15,521 bases of DNA from Deltaproteobacteria bacterium (GTDB taxonomy: Bacteria > Desulfobacterota > Desulfobacteria > Desulfobacterales > Desulfatibacillaceae), in assembly GCA_019308705.1 (NCBI GenBank), contig JAFDHW010000012.1:1-15521 (forward strand), read 5' to 3'. The notes under the pieces were generated by a model. The model was not told the origin of the DNA. It made no database searches and worked only from the letters and a program-made list of their open reading frames with translations. A program made the translations under genes and the position numbers. This document shows, piece by piece, positions 1 to 6,978 of the stretch (position 1 is its first letter; each line of letters opens with the position of its first letter).

Positions 1-405
1 TTCGATCTTGACCACGTTCTGGTTCAGCGCGGCCACGATGGTGGAAAGATGCACCATGAAAAAGGGGATGGCCGACGTCATGTGGCCCACGAAATAGGGG
101 GAGGCCACGTTCACCGCGTGGGGCGCGATGTTGTCGATCAGGTCGGTGATGACCTCGGCGAGCTTCTTTTCCGGGTGGTCGGAGATGAGGCTGTCCATGT
201 ACTGGGCGGACAGGTCCTTCAGGCTCACCTCTTCGGTGATGCCCACGTGGCGGCGGAGAAAATCCTGCAGGCCGAACAGGATCTGCTCCATGTACTTCAC
301 CAGGGTTTCCCGGGCCGCGTCGTTTTCCCGCATGATGAAGATGCGGCGCAGCGTCTCCCGGTTGGCGACAAGTTCCCGGGCCCGTTTTCTGGCGTCGGCG
401 GTCAT
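1..405 (-). CDS. panP: PLP-dependent decarboxylase, PanP / group II type (N-terminal part, cut by window edge)
   Basis: Seen: the first 135 codons of a minus-strand gene that runs off the left edge. An in-frame TAA lies two codons before the ATG at 405, so translation cannot begin further upstream. The stretch from about residue 105 (NVASPYFVGHMTSAIPFF, then LNQNVVKIE) resembles the N-terminal substrate-side region of group II pyridoxal-5'-phosphate decarboxylases, in particular the aspartate 1-decarboxylase PanP family, where a 'GHMTSA.P.F...LS....ALNQN.VK.E' pattern is characteristic. Known for the family: decarboxylation of L-aspartate to beta-alanine for pantothenate/CoA synthesis in bacteria lacking PanD; relatives act on glutamate. 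The PLP-binding lysine lies outside the window, so substrate and activity cannot be judged. The gene follows recD on the same strand but has its own promoter (485-513). No strong Shine-Dalgarno precedes the ATG, so a later start such as Met20 is possible. The gene symbol is tentative. Confidence 0.75.
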   Translation of the reverse strand, partial: MTADARKRARELVANRETLRRIFIMRENDAARETLVKYMEQILFGLQDFLRRHVGITEEVSLKDLSAQYMDSLISDHPEKKLAEVITDLIDNIAPHAVNVASPYFVGHMTSAIPFFMVHLSTIVAALNQNVVKIE

Positions 406-484
406 GGGTTATCCGGCCGAGGGCTTTGTGGGTTTGGGGAAATGGAGAAAGGCTCGCCAAAAATCTGGACGAAACAGGCGCCAT

Positions 485-513
485 CCTATATCGCGCACCC
501 GGTGGTCTGACAA
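485..513 (-). promoter_or_regulatory. Predicted sigma-70 promoter for the panP-like gene
   Basis: On the minus strand a -35 hexamer TTGTCA (508-513, 5 of 6 matches to consensus) and a -10 hexamer TATAGG (485-490, 4 of 6) are separated by exactly 17 bp. The expected transcript start is near 478, giving a leader of roughly 70 nt. The site begins 22 bp beyond the recD stop codon, so the decarboxylase is probably transcribed on its own as well as by read-through. Confidence 0.6.
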
Positions 514-535
514 GTCTTTTTTTGATCGCGCCGCG

Positions 536-2320
536 TCAACGCCCGGCCGGATTTCGGCCCCACAGGGCCTCGGCCAGGCCGGAAGTGCGGCGCACGGGGT
601 TCTCCACGGCGTCCGTCAGGGCCTTTCGGGTGGCGGCGACGACCAGGCCGTCCCGGGCCCGGGTCACCGCGGTGTAGAGCAACTGGCGGGAGGCCGCGGG
701 CGAATCCTCGGGCAGGACCACGGCCGCGCGGGAAAACTCCGAGCCCTGGCTCTTGTGCACGGTCATGGCGAACACGGTTTCGTGGGCCGGGAGCACCAGG
801 GGTGAAAAGGTCCTTTCGCCGAACCATACTTTGCCGTCCGCAAAAATACCCGTGTCGCCGTTATAAAGCTTCAGGTCGTGGTCGTTTTCCGCGATCATGA
901 CGGGCCGCTTCTCGTACCAGGGCTTCCGGGCGTCCAAAAGTCCCTTTCGGGTCAGGACCCTTTCCGCCAGCCGGTTTGCCTCCTCGGTCCCGTACGGCCC
1001 CCGGCGCACGGCGCACAGCACCCGGAAGGCGGAAAACGTCTCCGCCGCCTCCTTGGGGCCTTCCTCTTGCAGGTATGGCGCGAACCCTTCTTCCACCAGG
1101 GGAGCCAGGGCCGCGGCCAGGTCCCGGGGGGTGGAGAGAGGAATGAAGGAAACCCCGTCCTCTCCGGCCTGGAGAATATCTTCGGCCTCCCGGGCGTCCC
1201 CGGACCGCACGGCCCGGGCCAGGTCCGCCAGCGCCCCGCCGAACCGGCGGGACTTCTCCAGGATCACCACGGAGTCCGCCATGGCCGGGGCGTTCTTTTG
1301 GGCAAAGGGGGTAAAATCCGCGCCCGTGGCCGCGGAAAGCAGGGAGGCGAACTCCGGGGAAAAGGCGTTCCCACGGCCCGGGGGGCACAAATCGCCCATG
1401 ATGGCGCCCGGGGCCACGGAGGAGAGCTGGTCCTTGTCTCCCAGGAGCACCAGCCGGGCGTTCCCGGGCAGGGCGCCCAAAAGGGCGGCCAGAAGGTCCA
1501 GGTCCACCATGGAGGCCTCATCCACCACCACGGCGTCCACGGCCAGGGGGTTGGCCCGGTTCCGGCCGAAACCCTTTCCCGGCCTTCCTTCCAGCAGGCG
1601 ATGCAGGGTGGCGGCCTGGGCGGGGAGGGCGTCGGTCACCGCGGCGGGCAGGGGCAGGCTCCCTTTGGCCGCCAGCAAGGACTCCGCCAGGCGGGCGGCG
1701 GCCTTGCCCGTGGGCGCGGCCAGGGCCACGGTGCGTGGGCCGTGCTCGTCCAGCGCCCACAGGGCCAGGATGCGGGCCACGGTGTAGGTTTTTCCCGTGC
1801 CCGGCCCGCCGGATACCACCGTCAACCGGCGCAGGGCGGCGGTCGCCGCAGCCGCGGCCTGCCAGTCCGGCCCGGCCTGGGATTCGGGAAACAGCAGGCG
1901 GAGGTTTCGGGACAGGGATTTGGGGTCCGGCTGCGGGTGAGCCGGGACCAGCAGGCGGGAGAGGGCTTTGGCGGCATTCTCTTCCGCCTCGAGGTAGCGG
2001 TGCAGGTACAGCCGCCCGCCGGTCAGCACCAGGGGCCGCTCGTCGCCCGGAGCGCCCACCATGGGGCTTTTCTCCAGCACCCGCGCCCAGTCCGCCGGGG
2101 AGGGAGGCGCGGGACACGGGCCGCCGGGGTCCGGGATGCCTTCGCGGGAAGCCAGGGCAAGGTCCAGGCAGGAGTGCCCCTGGCGCACGGCGCGGGAGGC
2201 CAGGGCCGCAGCCAGCCACACCTCGGGGAGGTCCCGGCCGTCCATGCGGCGGACAAAGTCCGCGAAGGCCAGGTCGATTTCTCCGAAGGTCCCGGAGAGG
2301 GCCGGGCTGCGGGCGTCCAT
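536..2320 (-). CDS. recD: RecBCD enzyme subunit RecD (exonuclease V alpha, 5'-3' SF1B helicase)
   Basis: 594 aa, close to E. coli RecD (608). SF1B helicase motifs are all visible: Walker A SGGPGTGKT at residues 170-178, Walker B DEASM at 267-271, GDKDQL at 294-299, HKSQGSEF at 522-529 and a C-terminal YTAVTRAR near 549-556. The first ~165 residues are the variable RecD N-terminal domain that contacts RecBC. Known role: the fast 5'-3' motor of RecBCD, which unwinds double-strand DNA ends in the cytoplasm and restrains RecA loading until Chi. Start choice: the ATG at 2320 has GGAGG (2329-2333) 8 nt upstream. An in-frame ATG at 2335 would overlap the preceding cyclic-nucleotide-binding gene by 11 bp but lacks a good ribosome site. 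The gene is last in the recC-recB-lysE-cnb-recD operon and separated from recB by two unrelated genes, unlike the adjacent recB-recD of E. coli. No frameshift or missing motif was found. Confidence 0.96.
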   Translation of the reverse strand: MDARSPALSGTFGEIDLAFADFVRRMDGRDLPEVWLAAALASRAVRQGHSCLDLALASREGIPDPGGPCPAPPSPADWARVLEKSPMVGAPGDERPLVLTGGRLYLHRYLEAEENAAKALSRLLVPAHPQPDPKSLSRNLRLLFPESQAGPDWQAAAAATAALRRLTVVSGGPGTGKTYTVARILALWALDEHGPRTVALAAPTGKAAARLAESLLAAKGSLPLPAAVTDALPAQAATLHRLLEGRPGKGFGRNRANPLAVDAVVVDEASMVDLDLLAALLGALPGNARLVLLGDKDQLSSVAPGAIMGDLCPPGRGNAFSPEFASLLSAATGADFTPFAQKNAPAMADSVVILEKSRRFGGALADLARAVRSGDAREAEDILQAGEDGVSFIPLSTPRDLAAALAPLVEEGFAPYLQEEGPKEAAETFSAFRVLCAVRRGPYGTEEANRLAERVLTRKGLLDARKPWYEKRPVMIAENDHDLKLYNGDTGIFADGKVWFGERTFSPLVLPAHETVFAMTVHKSQGSEFSRAAVVLPEDSPAASRQLLYTAVTRARDGLVVAATRKALTDAVENPVRRTSGLAEALWGRNPAGR

Positions 2321-2324
2321 GGCG

Positions 2325-2795
2325 TCAGCCTCCATACTTCTCGTTGCGCCACCGGAAATTGGAGTCGATGAGCCGGTGGGAGAGGATGAGGCACAGGTTG
2401 CTCATGGCCACGTAGCCCATGCGGGGCCGGGCTTTAAACAGGTCTTTCACCGAAGGGCCGTCCAAGCGCAGGACCCGGATGTTGTCCAAGGCCACCACCG
2501 AGGCGCTCCGGCGCTTACCCTCCAGAAAAGCGATCTCGCCGAACACGTCCGGGGCCCGCAGCCGCACGATCTGCTCCTGGACGCGCTTTCCCCCGGCGCG
2601 GACCATCTGGATCTCCACGGAAACCGCGCCGGAAAGCAGCACGAACAGATCCGTGCTGGCGACCGACTCCTCGATGATCACGTCGCCCCTGGCAAAGTGC
2701 TCCTCCTTGCCCATGGCGAGGATCTGCTCCAGCTCGCCCCGGGTGAACCCGGAAAACAGGCTCTTGCCCGCCACCTCGTCCACGTGAACCACCAT
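2325..2795 (-). CDS. Stand-alone cyclic nucleotide-binding (CRP/cNMP-type) domain protein
   Basis: 156 aa consisting of one cNMP-binding beta-barrel domain with short helical ends and no helix-turn-helix or other effector domain. The phosphate-binding cassette lies at residues 85-100 (FGEIAFLEGKRRSASV). Its Glu87 and Arg96 align with CRP Glu72 and Arg82, which contact the ribose and cyclic phosphate, so ligand binding looks possible. Start chosen at the ATG at 2795 because GAGGGGG (2801-2807) sits 5 nt upstream; an in-frame ATG at 2894 would run through the lysE gene and is unlikely. The gene lies 11 bp after lysE, and its stop is 4 bp from the recD start, inside the recBCD operon. Family knowledge: solitary CNB proteins may act as sensors or regulatory subunits of partner proteins. 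The partner and the ligand (cAMP, c-di-GMP or another) cannot be read from the sequence. Confidence 0.88.
   Translation of the reverse strand: MVVHVDEVAGKSLFSGFTRGELEQILAMGKEEHFARGDVIIEESVASTDLFVLLSGAVSVEIQMVRAGGKRVQEQIVRLRAPDVFGEIAFLEGKRRSASVVALDNIRVLRLDGPSVKDLFKARPRMGYVAMSNLCLILSHRLIDSNFRWRNEKYGG
2329..2333 (-). promoter_or_regulatory. Shine-Dalgarno that fixes the recD start
   Basis: GGAGG on the minus strand lies 8 nt before the ATG at 2320 and inside the last codons of the cNMP-binding gene. It favours 2320 over the in-frame ATG at 2335, which overlaps this same GGAGG, and implies that recD translation is coupled to the upstream gene. Confidence 0.6.
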
Positions 2796-2806
2796 GGCTT
2801 CCCCCT

Positions 2807-3427
2807 CTATCCGGACAGCAACCTCGTTATCCCGTCGTAAAGCAGAAGCGCGGCGAAAGCGAACAGCGCGCCCCCCATGGCACGCACCATCCATATCCTG
2901 CCCCGGCCGGAAACAAAAGACCGGCTCTTGGACGCCAACAGGGCCATGGCCAGTTTCAGCCCCACCAGGCAGAAATAGAACCCGGCCAGAAACAGCGCCG
3001 CCCCGGTGGGATTCTCATGCCAAGCCCGCACCACCAGCGGCCCGCCCACCGTGAACCAGAACACATAGGGGTTGGGGTTCAAAAAGTTGGCCCCGATCGC
3101 CTGGCGCAGGGAGGCCGGTGCGCGCTGTTCCACGCTCCCCTCCCCGGCCCAGGACGCGGATTTGACCCCCAGCCAGGCCACGAAAAGCCCTCCGCAGATG
3201 GAAAGCACCCCCAGCAAGGGACCCGCCCCGGCCAGGGTGAACACGGCAAGAACCGCCGCGGCCACGATGGGCGCGTCGGTGACGAGCGGCGCCAGGGCCG
3301 CCCGCGCTCCCTGGGCCGCGCCGTGGCGCAGGGACAGGGAAAGGACCAGGGCGGTGAGCGGCCCCGGGGCCGCGCCGGCGGAGAGGCCCAGCACCGCGCC
3401 GGCGGACAGCGCGGCCGTGGGCGTCAA
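2807..3427 (-). CDS. LysE/RhtB-family amino-acid exporter
   Basis: 206 aa, a usual length for the LysE/RhtB (TC 2.A.76) family of inner-membrane exporters of amino acids and related metabolites. Seen: about six hydrophobic segments; an N-terminal segment ending in GAAPGP (PGP at residues 21-23), the family's conserved N-terminal motif; and NPNPYVFWF in the middle of the protein, the conserved re-entry to the second repeat. Start choice: a TTG at 3427 has GGGAGGG (3432-3438) 5 nt from its core and overlaps the recB stop as TTGA, a translational-coupling arrangement. It puts PGP at the usual distance from the N-terminus. A GTG at 3442 in the same frame is the alternative, but no ribosome site precedes it. 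The substrate cannot be predicted. Placement between recB and the cNMP-binding gene is unusual, since no known RecBCD function requires a transporter. Confidence 0.87.
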   Translation of the reverse strand: MTPTAALSAGAVLGLSAGAAPGPLTALVLSLSLRHGAAQGARAALAPLVTDAPIVAAAVLAVFTLAGAGPLLGVLSICGGLFVAWLGVKSASWAGEGSVEQRAPASLRQAIGANFLNPNPYVFWFTVGGPLVVRAWHENPTGAALFLAGFYFCLVGLKLAMALLASKSRSFVSGRGRIWMVRAMGGALFAFAALLLYDGITRLLSG

Positions 3428-6400
3428 TTGGCCCTCCCGCACAAGGAGGCGGAAAGCGCCGACACCTTCGCCTCCTCCGGCCGGTCGAAAAACACTCCGG
3501 TTCCGTGCTCCACCCCGCGCAAAAACACGTAGAACACCCCCCCGAAGTGCTTGTCGTAGTCATAGCCCGGGTCCCGGGCGGCCAGGTGGCGGTGTAAGGC
3601 CGCCAGGTACAGATGGTACTGCAGCCCGTACAGGTGCTCGGCCATGGCCCGGGAAAGGCTCTCCCCGGCGTAGTCCTCCGGCCGGTTGCCCAGGTGGTTG
3701 GACTTCCAGTCCACCAGGTAGTACTTGCCCCCGGCGAAAAACACCATGTCCATGAACCCGTGGAGATACCCCCGCACCGGGGAGAAGCCCAGGGCTTCAA
3801 GCGCCGGCAGGCCCGCAGGGAACAGCCCGTTTTCAGCGAACACCCGCGCCAGGGACCCGGGAGTCATCCGGGAAAGGGGCAGGGTGAACTCCAGCTCGCA
3901 CACCCGGCTTTTGCTGTCCACAGAGGAAAGGGTGAGGGACTTGTCCCGGGGGTGCAGGGGCAGGCGCGTAAGGGCGCGCACCATCCCGCAGACGGGCTCC
4001 ACCCACTGGTCGCCGACGCCGTGGGCGGAAAGCGCCCGGCGCGCCGCGGCCGCAAGCCCGGGTTCGGGACAGGAAAAATCCACCAGATCCAACAACTGGT
4101 GCAGGGCCAGGCCCGGCAGGGGCCCGCGGGGAAAGGAGAACATGGTGAGCCCGTGGGGTTCTTCCGCCTCCAAAAAGCCGGGGCCCCTCTCGTCCAGGCC
4201 CGGGTGCGCCGCGGAGACGCGAGCCCCCGAGGCCAGGGAAGAGAAGCTGGCCACGCCCCATTCGCAGTCCACCTTTTCCGGCCCCGGCGGCAGGGCCAGC
4301 TCCGGCACGGCTTCGCCCCGGGCCGGCGCCGGGATAACGATGCGCTCCGGCAGGTCCTCCACGACCAGGCTGCCGCCGGCCGCGGCTTCCAGCTCCGCCA
4401 AGGCCTCCTCGTGGCCGCCGCTCACCAGGGCGGCCTTGGCCCGCGCCCGGAGCCGCTCCTCGGGCTGGTCGTCGCCTTCCTCCTCCGGGGGCGGAAAGAG
4501 CAGCCAGGAAAACGCGGAGGTCTCGGCGCCGTTCACCGGGCCGAAGGCCGTGCGGCAGAGGTTTTCAGCCCGGGTCAGGGCCACGTAGAGCAGGCGCACG
4601 CTCTCGGCCAGGCTTTCGTTTCTCGCCAAGGAGCGTCCCTTGTCCGAACCCATGATGTCCAACGAAAGGGAGCAGCCCTCCTCCGGGTCGTGGAACAGGA
4701 AGGGCGGCGTGACCTTCCACACCCCCTCCCACATGAAGGGGCACAGGACCACGGGGTACTGCAGGCCCTTGGACCGGTGCACGGTGACCACCTGCACGGC
4801 CTTTTCGTCGCTTTCCAGGCGCACCTGGTGCTCCTGGCCCATCCCGGGGTCCGCCACGCGGGCGGCCAGCCACTCGCACAGGGCGGAAGGACCCCGGCCC
4901 CCTTCGGCCTCGGCTTCGGCCAGCACGTCGCACAAATGCAGCACGTTGGTGACCCGGCGCTCGCCGTCCGGGTGGGCGATCAGCCGTGCGCGGACCCCGG
5001 CCTCGGCCAGCAGGGCGCGGAACATGCGGCAGAACCCGGCGGACACCCACAGCGAAAGCCATTGGCGGAAGGCGGAAACCTGTTCCTCCCACAGGGCCTC
5101 GTCCTGGTCCAGGGACAGGATCTTGGCCGCCGTCCACCCGAACAGCGGGGTGGCCAGGGCGGTGCGCACCGAGGCGGGGCCCGGCCGGGCCACGGCCCGG
5201 AGCACGTGGAGCACGTCGTTGGCCTCCTGGGATTCGAACAGCCCGGCGGTGGAGCGCAGCACCGCGTGGATGCCCGCCCGGCGCAGGGCCTCCTGCACCA
5301 GCAGGGCCTCGGTGTTGGTGCGCACCAGGATGGCCAGGTCGCCCTCCTCCAGGGGCCGGTCCCCCAAAAAAGCGCGGCCCCGGCGGGCGGCGTCCACCAG
5401 GCGGGCGGTTTCCGCGGCCGCGGCCCGGCTGCAGGCCCGCCGGGCGGCGTCCTTGTTCAGGGCCTTTTGCCCGGGGCCGGGCTCAAGCCTCCAGATACAG
5501 AGGGGGGGTGGTTCCTCGCCGTCCACCAACAGCGGTTTCCGGTCCTCCCGGGGCGCGGGCGCGGCCTGTTCGAACCGGATGTCGCCCAGGACAAAGGGAC
5601 GCGCCTTCCCGGCGAACACCGTGTTCACCGCCTGGATGAGCCCGGGGTCCGACCGCCAGTTTTGGCCCAGGGTCCACCATGTTTGCGCGGAGCGGGCCGC
5701 GTCCAGGTAGGAAAACAGGTCCGCGCCCCGAAACCCGTAGATGGCCTGCTTGGGGTCTCCGATCAGAAACAGGGGCTTGTCCGCGAACAGGGAGGAGATC
5801 ACGGTCCACTGGGCCGGGTCCGTGTCCTGGAACTCATCGACCAAGGCCGCCTGGTACCGCCGGCCCGCGGCCTCGGCCAGGGCCTTGCCGCCCTCGGCGC
5901 AAAGCGCGTCGGCCAAAACCTGCACCAGGTCGGAGAAAAACATCTTGCCCTCGGCCTTTTTCCAGGCGGAAAGCCGCTCCCTTGCAAAGGAAAAGAATTC
6001 CGCGTCCAGCTTGGCCCGGGCCAGGGAAAGTTGGGCCTGGAGGTTTGCCGCAGCGGCGGCCAGTTCCCCGCAGGCGTTGAACAGGGGGTGGACGGGCGTC
6101 CGGGCGTCCTTCCGGGTGGCCGCGGCCAGCGTCTCCGGTGTGAAGTACTTGAATTTCTCGAACAAGCCGCCGACCGGGTCCGCTCCCCCCAGGTACTCGT
6201 CCATGCCCGCGAAAAACAGCTCCAGCTTGCCGGCCCGCTTTTTGCCCTCCGTGCCGTACTGATTGCCGTTGAGCTTGGCGGAGGAAAGCAGCCCGTAGAC
6301 CTCCTCCCGGCTTGGCCCCCACAGGGCCCGCACCCGGTCCAGGGCTTCGAAGAAAGCATCCTGGGCGGCCTCCAGGTCCGGCTCCTCCTTCGGCCCCGGC

Positions 6401-6978
6401 ACGCGCACGCCCGGGTGCCGCTCCAAAAGCCGCGCCAGGCAAAAAAACCGCTCCGGCCCGCTCACCGACGCGGCCAGGGACAGGGGCGCATGGTACAGGG
6501 TCCGGCGGAAATAATCCCTGGCCGCCTCGGAAAGCACGTCCGCGGGGTCGGGGGTCAGTTCCACGCCGTAGGGCATGCCGCTTTCAAAGGCGTGGTCCGT
6601 GAGCACGCCCTGGCAGAAGGAGTGGATGGTGAACACCGCGGCCTGGTCGAAGTTCCTGAGCGCGGAGCTCACGTGATCCGCGCCCCGGGGGGCCTGCGCG
6701 ACCAGGCCGGAAAGGAACGCGTCCGGCCCGCCCCGGCCCTGGTAGGCCAGGGAGGCCTGGCGCAGCCTTTCGCGGATGCGGCCGGAAAGCTCCCGGGTGG
6801 CCGCCTTGGTGAAGGTCACCACCAGGATCTGTTCGGGCGCAAACCCTCTTTCCGCCACCAGTCGCAGATACAGGCTGGTCAAGGCGTGGGTCTTGCCCGT
6901 CCCGGCGGAAGCCTCCACCAGGTTTTTGCCATCGAGGGGCACGGACAAGGGGTCCAGCGGCAGGGAGGTCCCGCTCAT
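3424..6978 (-). CDS. recB: RecBCD enzyme subunit RecB (exonuclease V beta, 3'-5' helicase/nuclease)
   Basis: 1184 aa, matching E. coli RecB (1180). SF1A UvrD-like helicase motifs in order: Walker A SAGTGKT ending at residue 30; DEFQDTDPAQW from 381; GDPKQAIYGFRG at 407-418; HRSKGLQYP at 734-742; then LLYVALTRAE. The C-terminal nuclease domain keeps His960, Asp1077 (GFMDMVF), Asp1090 and Lys1092 (DWKS), then LQYHLYLAAL, corresponding to E. coli His956, Asp1067, Asp1080 and Lys1082. The nuclease should therefore be active. Known role: 3'-5' motor, DNA cutting and RecA loading at double-strand breaks. Start: the ATG at 6978 overlaps the recC stop as ATGA and has GGAGG (6983-6987) 4 nt upstream. 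The open frame continues far into recC, but that extension is not protein-like. The stop at 3424 overlaps the start of lysE. Confidence 0.98.
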   Translation of the reverse strand: MSGTSLPLDPLSVPLDGKNLVEASAGTGKTHALTSLYLRLVAERGFAPEQILVVTFTKAATRELSGRIRERLRQASLAYQGRGGPDAFLSGLVAQAPRGADHVSSALRNFDQAAVFTIHSFCQGVLTDHAFESGMPYGVELTPDPADVLSEAARDYFRRTLYHAPLSLAASVSGPERFFCLARLLERHPGVRVPGPKEEPDLEAAQDAFFEALDRVRALWGPSREEVYGLLSSAKLNGNQYGTEGKKRAGKLELFFAGMDEYLGGADPVGGLFEKFKYFTPETLAAATRKDARTPVHPLFNACGELAAAAANLQAQLSLARAKLDAEFFSFARERLSAWKKAEGKMFFSDLVQVLADALCAEGGKALAEAAGRRYQAALVDEFQDTDPAQWTVISSLFADKPLFLIGDPKQAIYGFRGADLFSYLDAARSAQTWWTLGQNWRSDPGLIQAVNTVFAGKARPFVLGDIRFEQAAPAPREDRKPLLVDGEEPPPLCIWRLEPGPGQKALNKDAARRACSRAAAAETARLVDAARRGRAFLGDRPLEEGDLAILVRTNTEALLVQEALRRAGIHAVLRSTAGLFESQEANDVLHVLRAVARPGPASVRTALATPLFGWTAAKILSLDQDEALWEEQVSAFRQWLSLWVSAGFCRMFRALLAEAGVRARLIAHPDGERRVTNVLHLCDVLAEAEAEGGRGPSALCEWLAARVADPGMGQEHQVRLESDEKAVQVVTVHRSKGLQYPVVLCPFMWEGVWKVTPPFLFHDPEEGCSLSLDIMGSDKGRSLARNESLAESVRLLYVALTRAENLCRTAFGPVNGAETSAFSWLLFPPPEEEGDDQPEERLRARAKAALVSGGHEEALAELEAAAGGSLVVEDLPERIVIPAPARGEAVPELALPPGPEKVDCEWGVASFSSLASGARVSAAHPGLDERGPGFLEAEEPHGLTMFSFPRGPLPGLALHQLLDLVDFSCPEPGLAAAARRALSAHGVGDQWVEPVCGMVRALTRLPLHPRDKSLTLSSVDSKSRVCELEFTLPLSRMTPGSLARVFAENGLFPAGLPALEALGFSPVRGYLHGFMDMVFFAGGKYYLVDWKSNHLGNRPEDYAGESLSRAMAEHLYGLQYHLYLAALHRHLAARDPGYDYDKHFGGVFYVFLRGVEHGTGVFFDRPEEAKVSALSASLCGRAN
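3425..3438 (-). promoter_or_regulatory. Overlapping TTGA stop/start with ribosome site, recB to lysE
   Basis: Minus strand: GGGAGGG (3432-3438) precedes TTG (3427-3425), which shares two bases with the recB stop TGA (3426-3424). This resembles the ATGA junction between recC and recB and suggests that ribosomes finishing recB re-initiate on lysE. Confidence 0.5.

Noticed and set aside
498..523. Plus-strand GAC-AA-GTC followed by T7 as a terminator
   Set aside because: The stem is only 3 bp and no gene is transcribed toward it on the plus strand.
878..2371. Long plus-strand open frame antisense to recD
   Set aside because: Low-complexity composition with no domain, fully covered by recD with intact helicase motifs.
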